In this document: positions 35,964 through 45,661 of the stretch, piece by piece
Numbering within the stretch: position 1 is the first letter of the stretch
How the letters are laid out: each line of letters opens with the position of its first letter
Assembly: GCA_965202915.1 (NCBI GenBank)
Contig: OZ241847.1
Location: 1,488,001-1,552,000 of the forward strand
Reading direction: 5' to 3'
Source of the DNA: G965202915 sp965202915
GTDB lineage: Bacteria > Pseudomonadota > Gammaproteobacteria > Eutrophobiales > Eutrophobiaceae
Length of the DNA stretch: 64,000 bases
Made by a program: the position numbers and the translations under genes
The notes under the pieces: model-generated
What the model saw: the letters and a program-made list of their open reading frames with translations, nothing else
Databases searched by the model: none
Told to the model about the DNA's origin: nothing

Positions 35964-38149
35964 ACAGCGGCAGCAAAACAATATTTTTAATCGGGGTCGG
36001 GTTGTTTGTGTTTATGCTGGCCTCGTTGTTTCTGATGAGCCAGTCTTTGCAGGACTCACATGAATTTGGCAAATATTATTCGGTCTTATTGGTATCCAAT
36101 TCCGTTGGCCTGATATGCCTGGTCGTCCTGATTGGACTCAACCTGAAGCAACTGGTCCAGCAATTAAAAAATAAGGTTATCGGTTCCAGGATCACACTCC
36201 GCATGGTCATGGTATTTTCTGTATTAGCCGTTACCCCGGTGTTGATTGTTTATTACTTTTCGCTGGATTTCTTAAACCGCGGCATCGATAGTTGGTTTGA
36301 TCTGCGCGTCGAGCAGGCACTCGATGATTCACTCGAACTCAGCCGTCTGGCACTCGATGTAAGAATGCGCGAATTGCTCAACATAACCGAGCAAACCGCC
36401 GAAGACCTGAGCGACGCGCCCAACGAATCGGTTTCCCTGGAAATTGATAAAATACGGGCGCGCGTGGGGGCCGATGAATTAATGTTATTAACTCAACAAG
36501 GCGCGGTCATCGCCTCCAGTACAACCGATACCAGCAACCTTTTACCCAATCGCCCGGATGACTTCATCCTGTTGCAATTGCAGCAGAACAGCAATTACAT
36601 AGGGCTTGATCCGGTCGGCAATTCGGGATTATTCGTGCGCGTGGTCGCCAATATCCCCAAACTGGGCATGGAAGAAGAATCCCGGCTGGTGCAGGCATTG
36701 TTTCCCGTTTCCGAGCGCATCAACAAACTTGCCAGCAGCGTACAGTCGTCTTTTGTCAAATACAAAGAGCTTTCCTATTTGCGCGAAAAATTAAAGCTCA
36801 GTCTCATTCTCATCCTCACCATGGTGCTGCTATTCAGCATTTTCAGTGCGGTCTGGGCCGGGTTTTATTCGGCAAAAAAGCTCTCCGCCCCGATCAGCCA
36901 CCTTGCCGAGGGAACGCGCTCGATTGCGGAAGGGGTCTATAACACCAAACTGCCGATACCCGGCAATGATGAATTGGGCTTTTTGATCGCCTCCTTTAAT
37001 GAGATGACTAATAAAATTCGGCAGGCAAGGGATAACGCCAGCAAAAGTCAACAGGAGGCGGAAGCCCGAAAAAACCATCTGGAGACGATTTTGTCGCGGC
37101 TTTCATCCGGGGTGATGGTGTTTGACGGCGCCGGTATTATTGAAAAATCGAATATCAGCGCCGGACAGATACTGAACGTGCCACTGGAGCATATCATCGA
37201 TCAACCTTTGGACGTGCTGGGCAGGCATGCTTCCGGTCTGGATGAATTCATACACATTCTGCAACATAATATCGCCGGCAAAAATCAGGATTGGCGGGCG
37301 CAAATCACGATACATAATATCAGCGGCGATCAAATATTGATGGTGAGTGGCGCGGTCATGCCGTTGGTTGAGCACGAACAAACCGGCCACGTGATCGTTT
37401 TTGACGATATTACCAACCTGGTCAAAGGGCAACGGGACGCGGCATGGAGTGAAATCGCCCGCCGACTGGCGCATGAAATAAAAAACCCGTTAACGCCGAT
37501 ACAGCTTGCGACCGAACGCCTGCGCCACAAATACCTGGCCACCATGGACCGGGACAGTGCCAGCACCTTGGACCGGTTAACCAAAACCATAGTCCATCAG
37601 GTTGAAACCATGAAAGGCATGGTGAACAACTTTTCCGACTATGCCAGATCGCCGGGAATATCGCTGGCGCCGGTTGCGGTCAATCAATTGATTCAAGAGG
37701 CCGCCGATCTGTATGATAACCTCGACCAGGACATGAATATTACCACCCGGCTTGATGAATTGCCGGTGATCAACGGTGACGCGGACCGCTTGAGACAAGT
37801 GCTGAATAATCTCCTGAAAAATGCACTGGACGCCAACCTGATATCCGGCAGTAAATCGGTGGAGATAAGCAGCGGTAATTACAGCGACCATGACGGCGGC
37901 GGGATCGAGATAAAAATAAAAGATTCCGGGCCCGGCATAGATCGGGATAAAATCAACGAATTATTTGACCCTTATGTAACCACCAAGAAAAAAGGAACCG
38001 GCCTGGGTTTGGCAATCGTTAAAAAAACCATCGAAGAACACGGCGGCAAAGTGTGGTTGGAAAATAACCGCGACGGCACCGGAACAAGTGCGGTAATACG
38101 GCTGCCCGCTGAAACTGTAATATCGGCAAAAGCCAGGGCCGTCATTTAA
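35960..38149 (+). CDS. NtrY-like membrane sensor histidine kinase
   Basis: Sensor kinase of the NtrY family, 729 aa from the ATG that overlaps the upstream stop. Two N-terminal hydrophobic hairpins (residues 7-75 and 90-110) are followed by an extracytoplasmic loop, a further membrane segment near 275-300, a HAMP linker (APISHLAEGTRSIAEG), a PAS-like domain near 370-480 and the HisKA box RRLAHEIKNPLTPIQ with H505. The ATPase domain has NNLLKNALDA (N box), DSGPGID (G1) and GTGLGLAIV (G2). It would phosphorylate the NtrX-like regulator encoded 3 nt downstream. The signal is unknown; in other bacteria such systems respond to nitrogen or redox and envelope state. Confidence 0.9.
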   Translation: MNSGSKTIFLIGVGLFVFMLASLFLMSQSLQDSHEFGKYYSVLLVSNSVGLICLVVLIGLNLKQLVQQLKNKVIGSRITLRMVMVFSVLAVTPVLIVYYFSLDFLNRGIDSWFDLRVEQALDDSLELSRLALDVRMRELLNITEQTAEDLSDAPNESVSLEIDKIRARVGADELMLLTQQGAVIASSTTDTSNLLPNRPDDFILLQLQQNSNYIGLDPVGNSGLFVRVVANIPKLGMEEESRLVQALFPVSERINKLASSVQSSFVKYKELSYLREKLKLSLILILTMVLLFSIFSAVWAGFYSAKKLSAPISHLAEGTRSIAEGVYNTKLPIPGNDELGFLIASFNEMTNKIRQARDNASKSQQEAEARKNHLETILSRLSSGVMVFDGAGIIEKSNISAGQILNVPLEHIIDQPLDVLGRHASGLDEFIHILQHNIAGKNQDWRAQITIHNISGDQILMVSGAVMPLVEHEQTGHVIVFDDITNLVKGQRDAAWSEIARRLAHEIKNPLTPIQLATERLRHKYLATMDRDSASTLDRLTKTIVHQVETMKGMVNNFSDYARSPGISLAPVAVNQLIQEAADLYDNLDQDMNITTRLDELPVINGDADRLRQVLNNLLKNALDANLISGSKSVEISSGNYSDHDGGGIEIKIKDSGPGIDRDKINELFDPYVTTKKKGTGLGLAIVKKTIEEHGGKVWLENNRDGTGTSAVIRLPAETVISAKARAVI

Positions 38150-38152
38150 TAT

Positions 38153-39493
38153 ATGGGCGCCGCAAACATATTGGTTGTCGATGATGAACCCGATATCCGG
38201 ACTCTGGTAAAAGAGATCCTTGAAGATGAAGGCTTTAGCGTCGACCTGGCCGAAGACGCGGCCAAAGCACGGTCATTATTTGGCGACACCCCCCCCAATC
38301 TGGTCCTGCTCGATATATGGATGCCGGATACCGACGGCATCACCTTACTCAAAGAGTGGAAGGAACAACAAAAAACAGAGGTGCCGGTGGTAATGATGTC
38401 GGGCCACGGCAACGTTGAAACCGCGGTCGAGGCAACCCGGCTGGGCGCCTATGATTTCATAGAAAAGCCGCTATCGCTGGCAAAATTATTGCTTACGGTC
38501 AAACACGCGCTTGAAGCATCCTCACTCCAGCAAGAAAATATTAATTTACGGCAGTCGGCAAAATGGCAGGGGGAGATCATCGGCAAGAGTAAATTAATCC
38601 ACGATCTCAAATCGCAAATGGACCGCTTTGCCAATCATGACGCACCGGTATTGATCATCGGTGCCGCGGGCACAAACAAGGAGGCTTATGCCTACTACCT
38701 GCATAAGCAAAGCCATAGAAAACAGGCACCATTCATCAGCGTAAACCTGTCCGCGTTAAGCCGGGACCTGGCCGAGGTCGAATTATTTGGTTCGGTAAAG
38801 TCCCAGGGGTATTTTGATTTGGCCGGGGGCGGCACCCTGTTCCTGCGGGACATCACCGAACTGGACCTGAAGCTCCAATCACAATTACAGCACGTGATAG
38901 AAAAAAAATCCTATTCTCACGTTGGCGACACTCAACAACTGGCGTTGGACCTGCGCATCATCACCGCCACCAGAACAGGCATCGAAGAACACGTCAAAAA
39001 CGGCGGCTTTAGAGACACTCTCTTTTATCAATTAAGCGTACTCTCATTGAACGTACCCTGTCTGTGCGAGCATTACCAGGATATTCCCGACCTGCTCGAT
39101 TACTACGTGGACTACTTCGTGAACGCGGAACAACTGCCTTACAGACGCTTCACCGTTGCCGCGCAAAACAGACTCAGAGGCTATGCCTGGCCCGGCAACG
39201 TAAGAGAATTGAAAAATCTGGTGCAGCGCTTACTGATATTGGGCAATAATGAAGTCATCGACCTGGACGAAATAGAACCGGCCCTTAATCAAAAAAAGCC
39301 ATCCAAAGAAGTGGATATACACATCGACTTCAACCTGCCGTTAAGAGACGCGAGAGAACAATTTGAAAAGGCCTACCTGCTGTTTCAATTGGAGCAAAAA
39401 AACTGGAGCGTGAACAAGGTGGCCGATACCGTGGGTATGGAAAGAACCCACCTGTATAGAAAACTGAGATCGCTGGGCATCAATTTAAAATGA
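38153..39493 (+). CDS. NtrX-like response regulator with degenerate AAA+ domain
   Basis: A 446-aa regulator with a receiver domain (D10-D11, phospho-acceptor D54, K105), a central AAA+ domain and a C-terminal Fis-type HTH (NKVADTVGMERTHLYRKLRSL). The layout is that of sigma54 activators, but key parts are lost. The Walker A region reads GAAGTNKEA instead of GENGTGKE, the sigma54-contacting GAFTGA loop is replaced by SVKSQGY, and the Walker B segment reads LFLRDI rather than LFLDEI. It therefore probably cannot remodel sigma54 polymerase and may act as a conventional DNA-binding regulator. The last 4 nt overlap trkA. The kinase gene is just upstream. Confidence 0.9.
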   Translation: MGAANILVVDDEPDIRTLVKEILEDEGFSVDLAEDAAKARSLFGDTPPNLVLLDIWMPDTDGITLLKEWKEQQKTEVPVVMMSGHGNVETAVEATRLGAYDFIEKPLSLAKLLLTVKHALEASSLQQENINLRQSAKWQGEIIGKSKLIHDLKSQMDRFANHDAPVLIIGAAGTNKEAYAYYLHKQSHRKQAPFISVNLSALSRDLAEVELFGSVKSQGYFDLAGGGTLFLRDITELDLKLQSQLQHVIEKKSYSHVGDTQQLALDLRIITATRTGIEEHVKNGGFRDTLFYQLSVLSLNVPCLCEHYQDIPDLLDYYVDYFVNAEQLPYRRFTVAAQNRLRGYAWPGNVRELKNLVQRLLILGNNEVIDLDEIEPALNQKKPSKEVDIHIDFNLPLRDAREQFEKAYLLFQLEQKNWSVNKVADTVGMERTHLYRKLRSLGINLK

Positions 39494-40863
39494 AGATCAT
39501 CATTCTGGGAGCCGGCCAAGTGGGATCATCGGTTGCGGCCAATCTGGTCAACGAAGCAAATGACATCACGGTCATCGACAATGATCCGGGCACCCTCAAG
39601 CTCCTCAGCGAACGTTATGACCTGAGAACAATCACCGGCACCGCTTCACATCCTTCCATCCTGACCCAGGCCGGCGGCAATGACGCCGATATGATCATCG
39701 CGGTCACCAACAGCGACGAGATCAATATGATCGCCTGCCAGGTCGCTTATACCTTATTTCATACGCCCACCAAGATCGCCAGAGTACGCAACACCGAATA
39801 TTTGAATCATACCGCCCTGTTCTCACAGGAAGCGCTGCCGATAGACGTGTTGATCAGTCCCGAACAATTGGTAACACAATATGTAAAACGTTTGATCGAT
39901 TATCCCGGCGCGTTACAGGTGCTTGATTTTGCCGGCGGCAAGGCCCAGATGGTGGCGATCAAAACCCTGTACAGCAACACGGTGGTGGGGCATAAAATAG
40001 GCGAATTGACCCAACTCCTGCCCGGCATAGACTACCGGATAGTGATGATTTTAAGAAAAGGCCATCCGGTGGTTCCCAATGGCGACACGCTTATTGAACC
40101 GAATGATGAAATATTTTTCATCGGTTCCCAAAAACACATCCGGCAATTATTGCAAACCATCACCGACAAGAAGCGTCCGGTAAAGAGCATTATCATCACC
40201 GGCGGCGGTCATATCGGCACCCGACTGGCGTTGACCCTGGAGGCGCATTTCAGAGTCAAGCTGATCGAACTTAATCCTGAACGCGCGCTGGCCGTCTCCG
40301 AAGTGTTTAAAAATACCGTAGTGTTACAAGGCGACGCCACCGATGAAGAGCTGCTGCTGGAGGCAAACATCGACAATACCGACGTCTTTTGTGCGCTAAC
40401 CAACGCCGACGAAGCCAATATCATATCCTCGATGCTGGCAAAGCGGCTGGGGGCAAAAAAAGTCATGGCATTAATAAACCGTGCCGCCTATGCCGACCTG
40501 GTACAGAGCAACGCCGTTGATATTGCCATATCACCCCAGCAGGCGACAATCGGCAGCTTATTGGCGCATATCAGAAAAGGTGACGTGGTCGTGGTGCATG
40601 CATTACACCGGGGTGCGGCGGAAGCAATTGAGGCCATCGCCCATGGTGACGCGAACTCATCCGACGTGGTCGGCAAGACCATAGAAAGCATTAATCTGCC
40701 GTCGGAGACCACCATCGGCGCGATTGTTCGCGGCGACCAGGTATTGATCGCCCATGACGCGATAAAAATCGAAGCCGAAGACCACGTCATTTTGCTGGTC
40801 GCGAATAAAAAATACGTGGCCGAAGTGGAACGCCTGTTTCAAGTCGGCGTCACCTTTCTCTAG
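39490..40863 (+). CDS. trkA: Trk potassium uptake regulator TrkA
   Basis: Cytoplasmic NAD(H)-binding subunit that gates the TrkH potassium channel. The 457-aa protein contains two RCK repeats, each with a Rossmann glycine motif (GAGQVGSSVA at residues 6-15 and GGGHIGTRLA near 238) and a C-terminal TrkA-C subdomain. It starts with an ATG overlapping the ntrX-like stop and is followed 41 nt later by trkH. Placement after ntrY-ntrX is common and suggests co-transcription. Confidence 0.96.
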   Translation: MKIIILGAGQVGSSVAANLVNEANDITVIDNDPGTLKLLSERYDLRTITGTASHPSILTQAGGNDADMIIAVTNSDEINMIACQVAYTLFHTPTKIARVRNTEYLNHTALFSQEALPIDVLISPEQLVTQYVKRLIDYPGALQVLDFAGGKAQMVAIKTLYSNTVVGHKIGELTQLLPGIDYRIVMILRKGHPVVPNGDTLIEPNDEIFFIGSQKHIRQLLQTITDKKRPVKSIIITGGGHIGTRLALTLEAHFRVKLIELNPERALAVSEVFKNTVVLQGDATDEELLLEANIDNTDVFCALTNADEANIISSMLAKRLGAKKVMALINRAAYADLVQSNAVDIAISPQQATIGSLLAHIRKGDVVVVHALHRGAAEAIEAIAHGDANSSDVVGKTIESINLPSETTIGAIVRGDQVLIAHDAIKIEAEDHVILLVANKKYVAEVERLFQVGVTFL

Positions 40864-40904
40864 GCCAAACGCGGACCGTCGCTTAAGATGAGACAAGCCC
40901 GATA

Positions 40905-42356
40905 ATGCAATACGCCGCGATACAGCGAGTCCTGGGCCTGTTACTACTGTTGTTCAGTCTGAGTTTATTGCCACCGCTAATGCTCTCATTATGGTTCAGC
41001 GACGGCGCCTGGGTGGCATTTATCAGCGCGTTTTTGCTTATCCAAACCATCGGCCTGGTGATCTGGTTGCCGGTGAAAAATGTCAACGGCGATCTGCGAT
41101 TGCGCGACGGTTTCATCGTTGTAGTGTTATTTTGGGCCGGGCTGGGATTGTCCGGTTCTTTGCCATTAATCATTTCCGAAATACCACAATTATCGTTGAC
41201 GGACGCGGTATTCGAATCCATCTCAGCATTGACCACCACCGGCGCAACCATACTCACCGGGATTGAACATTTACCCAAATCCATCCTGTTTTACCGACAG
41301 GAATTGCAATGGCTCGGAGGCATGGGCATTATCGTGCTGGCCGTGGCCATCCTGCCGATGCTCGGCATAGGCGGCATGCAGTTATACCGCGCCGAAACAC
41401 CCGGACTGGCCAAAGACACCAAACTCACCCCGCGCATCACCGAAACCGCAAAAGCACTGTGGTATATCTACCTCGGCATGACCATCGCCTGCGCACTGTT
41501 TTACTGGCTGGCGGGTATGACCGTATTCGATGCAATCAGCCATAGTTTTTCAACCGTATCCATCGGTGGGTTCTCGACCCACGATGCCAACATGGGCTAT
41601 TTTCAAAGCCCCCTGATCGAATCAGTGGCGATTATCTTTATGATCTTATCCGGCATTAACTTCACCCTGCATTTTATTGCCTGGAACAATACCAATTTAA
41701 AAGTGTACTGGGCTGACGCTGAATGTAAATCCTATCTGGGCATGCTGCTGGGCGTCTGCTTAATTTGTTTTCTTTATCAAATAATAGTCACCGAGGACAC
41801 CGGCATTCTGTATCTGGCCGAACACAGCATATTCCAAACCGTATCCATAGCCACAACCACCGGATTTACCACCACCGGGTATTCCAATTGGCCCGGTTTT
41901 TTACCGGTGCTGTTATTATTCACCAGCTTTGTCGGTGCCTGTGCCGGTTCCACCGGCGGCGGCTTAAAGGTCATCCGCATGCTGTTGTTGTTCAAGCAGG
42001 GCGCCCGCGAAATAAAGCGCTTGATCCACCCCAATGCGATATTCACCATCAAGCTTGGCAACAAATCCTTGCCGGAAAGAATCATCGAGGCAGTCTGGGG
42101 CTATTTTGCCGCCTACATAGCGGTATTTATCATTTTAATGCTGGCATTAATGGCAACCGGTCTGGATCAAATCACCTCATTTTCCGCCACCGCCGCCTGT
42201 ATCAATAATCTGGGTCCGGCCCTGGGTGACGTAAGCCAGCATTATGGCGACATCAACGACGCGGCCAAATGGATATTATGTTTGGCCATGCTGCTGGGCA
42301 GGCTTGAAATATTCACCCTGCTGGTGATCCTAAGCCCCAGTTTCTGGTTTCATTAA
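40905..42356 (+). CDS. trkH: Trk potassium uptake protein TrkH
   Basis: Inner-membrane potassium-conducting subunit, 483 aa, built from four M1-P-M2 repeats. Pore-loop signatures such as SALTTTGATIL, TVSIGGFSTHD and ATTTGFTTTGY are visible, and the stretch CAGSTGGGLKVIR lies in the hinge between repeats. It ends 4 nt before a methyltransferase gene on the same strand. Confidence 0.96.
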   Translation: MQYAAIQRVLGLLLLLFSLSLLPPLMLSLWFSDGAWVAFISAFLLIQTIGLVIWLPVKNVNGDLRLRDGFIVVVLFWAGLGLSGSLPLIISEIPQLSLTDAVFESISALTTTGATILTGIEHLPKSILFYRQELQWLGGMGIIVLAVAILPMLGIGGMQLYRAETPGLAKDTKLTPRITETAKALWYIYLGMTIACALFYWLAGMTVFDAISHSFSTVSIGGFSTHDANMGYFQSPLIESVAIIFMILSGINFTLHFIAWNNTNLKVYWADAECKSYLGMLLGVCLICFLYQIIVTEDTGILYLAEHSIFQTVSIATTTGFTTTGYSNWPGFLPVLLLFTSFVGACAGSTGGGLKVIRMLLLFKQGAREIKRLIHPNAIFTIKLGNKSLPERIIEAVWGYFAAYIAVFIILMLALMATGLDQITSFSATAACINNLGPALGDVSQHYGDINDAAKWILCLAMLLGRLEIFTLLVILSPSFWFH

Positions 42357-42360
42357 GCCC

Positions 42361-42933
42361 ATGGACGACGCCAAAAAATGGGATCGGATTTATTCCCGAC
42401 CAGGCCCGGTGGCGGCGTCCGCATGTCGGGTATTGCGCGACCATAGCCATTTATTACCGCCGCATGGGACCGGCCTGGACCTGGCTTGCGGACGCGCCGC
42501 CAATGCCCTCCTGCTGGCGGAACACGGCCTCAACGTCAGCGCCTGGGACGTTTCCGCAACCGTGATCGATACAGTCTCCAAAATCACCGCCGATAACGAC
42601 CAAATCACCGCCGAGATCAGAGACGTTAGCGCGTTCCCACCGACCCGTGACAGTTTTGACGTGATAGTCGTCAGCCGTTTTCTAGAGCGCCCATTAATCC
42701 CCTCGATTAAACAGGCACTGCGTAGAAACGGCCTGATCTTTTATCAAACCTTCAGCGCCAGTAAAATCGGTCCGGGCGGGCCTGACAATCCCGACTACCT
42801 GTTACGCGACAACGAATTACTGCGATTGTTTAATGATTTCCGCGTACTGATATATAGAGACGAAGGCCGCACCGGCGATATAAACCGCGGCTTCAGAAAT
42901 GAAGCCCTGTTGGTCGCCCAAAAACCTGAATAA
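42361..42933 (+). CDS. Class I SAM-dependent methyltransferase (TehB-like)
   Basis: Small methyltransferase of 190 aa. LDLACGRAANALLLAEHG is motif I of the SAM-binding Rossmann fold, AWDVSATVID is motif II, and FDVIVVSRFLERPLI is the following strand. The length and sequence resemble the TehB/tellurite-resistance methyltransferase group, but the substrate is unknown. It begins 4 nt after trkH, so it belongs to the end of that operon. Confidence 0.8.
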   Translation: MDDAKKWDRIYSRPGPVAASACRVLRDHSHLLPPHGTGLDLACGRAANALLLAEHGLNVSAWDVSATVIDTVSKITADNDQITAEIRDVSAFPPTRDSFDVIVVSRFLERPLIPSIKQALRRNGLIFYQTFSASKIGPGGPDNPDYLLRDNELLRLFNDFRVLIYRDEGRTGDINRGFRNEALLVAQKPE

Positions 42934-42953
42934 CCACTGCCGGCGGCAATACT

Positions 42954-43277
42954 GTGAACAAGATCATTAACAACCTCGAATCCCTGTTGGCCAAACAACC
43001 GAATAACGCGTTGTTGCATTATAGCCTCGGCCTGGAATATTTGAACCAACGGCACGCCCGGCAAGCGATTGAACATTTATCCACCGCGGTTAAGCTGGCG
43101 CCCGACCATTCCGCCTCCTGGAAAACCTACGGCAAGGCATTAACCGCCAATGGAGAAGCGCGCAGGGCCGTTGAAATATACAAAAAAGGCATAGCCGTCG
43201 CGACCGAAAAAGGCGACCGGCAAGCGGCCAGGGAAATGCGGGTCTTTTTGACCAGAGTGCAAAAAAAACTGCAATAA
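42954..43277 (+). CDS. Small TPR protein
   Basis: A 107-aa helical protein with about two tetratricopeptide repeats: ALLHYSLGLEYLNQRHARQAIEHLSTAVKLAP and the next ASWKTYGKALTANGEARRAVEIYKKGIAVA. There is no signal peptide, so it is cytoplasmic and probably a protein-interaction adaptor. The start is a GTG at 42954, 20 nt after the methyltransferase stop. The partner is unknown. Confidence 0.8.
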   Translation: MNKIINNLESLLAKQPNNALLHYSLGLEYLNQRHARQAIEHLSTAVKLAPDHSASWKTYGKALTANGEARRAVEIYKKGIAVATEKGDRQAAREMRVFLTRVQKKLQ

Positions 43278-43308
43278 AAGCCGGCCCGTGGCAACTGGAG
43301 GGCCGCTT
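43278..43308. terminator. Candidate bidirectional terminator between TPR gene and pyrD
   Basis: A hairpin with AAGCCGGCCC and GGGCCGCTT arms (one bulged base) around a 12-nt loop lies between the convergent TPR and pyrD genes. Read on the minus strand it is followed by CTTTTATT, a good intrinsic terminator for pyrD; on the plus strand the tail is AT-rich and weaker. The arm nearest pyrD overlaps its stop codon. Confidence 0.6.
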
Positions 43309-44260
43309 AAAATAATTTCAATACGCCGGTCAGCTCGGATACCCGTTGGATATTATTGGCGGCCAGATAATCGCGTATTCCGGCATTGATCTCGGAACAA
43401 AGCAGCGGTTCATAAAACAAGCCCGTACCCACGCCTATCGCGCTTGCCCCGGCAATAAGAAACTCTATCCCGTCCTCGGCCGTGCTGATCCCTCCCTGGC
43501 CGATGATCGGAATCCCGTGTTTCCTGCTGTGCTGATAAACCTGATGCACCTTTAACAGCGCTATCGGCTTGATTGCCGGCCCGGACAAACCGCCCTGATT
43601 ATTGCCCAGGATCGGCCGGCGTGAATGAATATCAACGCTCATGCCCATGATCGTGTTGATCACCGCCAGACCATCGGTGCCCGCCTCTATGCAGCGCCGG
43701 GCATTTTCAGCAATATCGGTCTGATTGGGCGACAGCTTGGTGATCAATGGTTTGCTCGTTTGCCGGCGGCATACCTCAACAACGCGGGCGGACGCGGCCG
43801 GATCATTGCCAAATTCCATCCCCCCCTGTTTTACGTTCGGGCAGGAAATATTGATCTCCATCGCATCGATCGGTGAATCATCAAAAATACCGGTGATGGC
43901 GGCATATTCTTCCAGCGTTGAACCCGACAAATTGGCGATAAAGCGGGTCTCTGAGAAATCCAGATTGGGCAGATATTCGGCGACCACCCGTCGGGCCCCG
44001 GGATTTTGCAAACCTATCGCGTTTAACATGCCCTGATAGCTTTCGGCAATCCGGTGCGGCGGATTGCCCAATCTGGGTTCCAGGGTCGTCCCCTTCAGGC
44101 AAACCGCCCCCACGTCTGTATTCGAAAATCCCTTTATGCGGGTATATTCCTCGCCAAAACCAACGCAACCGGATAATAACACCAACGGCGTATTGAACGA
44201 CATACCGCAAAAATCGATGCTTAATTGCGGCGTATCCGGAGCAGGGCCGTTATCACCCAT
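43307..44260 (-). CDS. pyrD: Dihydroorotate dehydrogenase, class 1B-like
   Basis: FMN enzyme of pyrimidine synthesis that oxidises dihydroorotate to orotate. The 317 aa match class 1, not the longer membrane-bound class 2. The general base is C140 in INISCPNVKQGG (class 2 uses Ser), and LKGTTLEPRLGNPPHRI, ANLSGSTLEEY and IGQGGIST are class 1B-like segments. Class 1B normally works with the FeS/FAD subunit PyrK, which is not seen in this window. Most gammaproteobacteria instead use quinone-linked class 2, so acquisition by transfer is possible. It is convergent with the TPR gene. Confidence 0.85.
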   Translation of the reverse strand: MGDNGPAPDTPQLSIDFCGMSFNTPLVLLSGCVGFGEEYTRIKGFSNTDVGAVCLKGTTLEPRLGNPPHRIAESYQGMLNAIGLQNPGARRVVAEYLPNLDFSETRFIANLSGSTLEEYAAITGIFDDSPIDAMEINISCPNVKQGGMEFGNDPAASARVVEVCRRQTSKPLITKLSPNQTDIAENARRCIEAGTDGLAVINTIMGMSVDIHSRRPILGNNQGGLSGPAIKPIALLKVHQVYQHSRKHGIPIIGQGGISTAEDGIEFLIAGASAIGVGTGLFYEPLLCSEINAGIRDYLAANNIQRVSELTGVLKLF

Positions 44261-44319
44261 AATTAAAGATATGGCCTGCGCGCCCCGGCAATATCAAGAA
44301 TAACCATGCCGGCAAATAA

Positions 44320-45528
44320 TCACTTGTCTTTGGTCAACACCACTTTGGCAGCCCGTCTTTTCCCGACCTGCATCACCGCCGAAAGACCGGCCACCAACAC
44401 CCGCCTGCTGTCATCCACCCGTTCACCATCTATCCTTACCGCGCCCTGCCTTACCATCCGGTGTGCGTCCGAGGTGCTGCCGACCAGATGAATCTCCTTG
44501 AGGACGTTTGCCAAAGGCATGCCTTTTGAACCCACACTTATCGCAATCTCAGGCAGATCATCGGGCACCGCGTTGTCGCTAAACCGCCTGATGAAATCAG
44601 CCCGCGCCAACCCGGCCGAATTTTGATCATGAAAACGGCCGGTGATCTCCTCGGCCAATTCAAATTTAACGTCCCTTGGATTGCCCCCCTGTTCTATCGT
44701 CCGCCTGAACCGGTCAATCTCCTCCGGCGATCTGAAACTCAATAACTCGAAATAGCGCCACATCAACTGATCGGAAATAGACATGATTTTGCCAAACATT
44801 TCATTGGGGGGCTCATCGAGGCCGATATAATTATCGAGCGATTTGGACATTTTCTGTACCCCGTCGCGACCCTCCAAAATAGGCATGGTGATCACAACCT
44901 GCGGGGCCTGCCCGTACAGCTGTTGCAACTGCCGTCCCACCAGCAAATTAAATTTCTGATCGGTGCCGCCAAGCTCCACGTCCGCCTTTAACTCAATCGA
45001 ATCATACCCCTGCACCAACGGATACAAAAATTCATGAATAGATATGGGCTGATTGGATTGATAGCGTTTATTAAAATCATCGCGTTCCAGCATCCTGGCC
45101 ACCGTATAGGATTTGGCCAATCGGATCAAATCGGCGGCATTCATGGCATCCATCCAGCGGGAGTTAAACTCGATCCGGGTTGCATCAGGGTCGAGGATCT
45201 TGAATATCTGTTGCTGATAACTTGTGGCGTTGTGCTGCAACTCCTCCCGCGACAACAGCGGACGGGTTGCACTCTTACCTGAGGGGTCGCCGATCATGCC
45301 GGTAAAATCACCAATCAAAAAAATGACCTCATGCCCCAACTGCTGAAATTGCCGCAATTTATTGATCAATACCGTATGCCCCAGATGCAGATCCGGCGCA
45401 GTCGGATCAAAGCCGGCCTTGACCTGCAAAGGCCGGGCCTGCTCAAGTTTTTTTTGCAACTGTTCCGGCAGCAGGAGCTCATCCGCGCCTCTGCTCAGGA
45501 TATTCATTGCCTCAGTTATCGAACCCAT
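44320..45528 (-). CDS. tyrS: Tyrosyl-tRNA synthetase
   Basis: Class I aminoacyl-tRNA synthetase, 402 aa from the ATG at 45528, which has GAGGTG upstream; the frame remains open 81 nt further but without family similarity. HLGH (in DLHLGHTVLI) is the HIGH motif, KMSKSLDNYI is the KMSKS loop, and the end of the protein is an S4 RNA-binding domain (MVRQGAVRIDGERV). It belongs to the TyrRZ-like form with HLGH/KMSKS. It is divergent from the M23 peptidase gene, a conserved arrangement in gammaproteobacteria. Confidence 0.95.
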   Translation of the reverse strand: MGSITEAMNILSRGADELLLPEQLQKKLEQARPLQVKAGFDPTAPDLHLGHTVLINKLRQFQQLGHEVIFLIGDFTGMIGDPSGKSATRPLLSREELQHNATSYQQQIFKILDPDATRIEFNSRWMDAMNAADLIRLAKSYTVARMLERDDFNKRYQSNQPISIHEFLYPLVQGYDSIELKADVELGGTDQKFNLLVGRQLQQLYGQAPQVVITMPILEGRDGVQKMSKSLDNYIGLDEPPNEMFGKIMSISDQLMWRYFELLSFRSPEEIDRFRRTIEQGGNPRDVKFELAEEITGRFHDQNSAGLARADFIRRFSDNAVPDDLPEIAISVGSKGMPLANVLKEIHLVGSTSDAHRMVRQGAVRIDGERVDDSRRVLVAGLSAVMQVGKRRAAKVVLTKDK

Positions 45529-45608
45529 GATCACCTCAAAAATACCGTTCACCCTGAAAAACAGCTTATCATATCCCCGCGGCCACCGGGCGGGGGAAAA
45601 TATAAACA

Positions 45609-45637
45609 TTGACCCGGCCGCGTTCCGCCGATATAGT
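45609..45637 (+). promoter_or_regulatory. Promoter of the M23 peptidase-anmK operon
   Basis: TTGACC (45609-45614) and TATAGT (45632-45637) are separated by exactly 17 nt, each matching the sigma70 consensus at 5 of 6 positions. Transcription would start near 45644, giving a leader of about 18 nt before the GTG at 45662. This is the best promoter in the intergenic region shared with tyrS. Confidence 0.6.
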
Positions 45638-45661
45638 ATATAAAATTATTGGTAATATACC

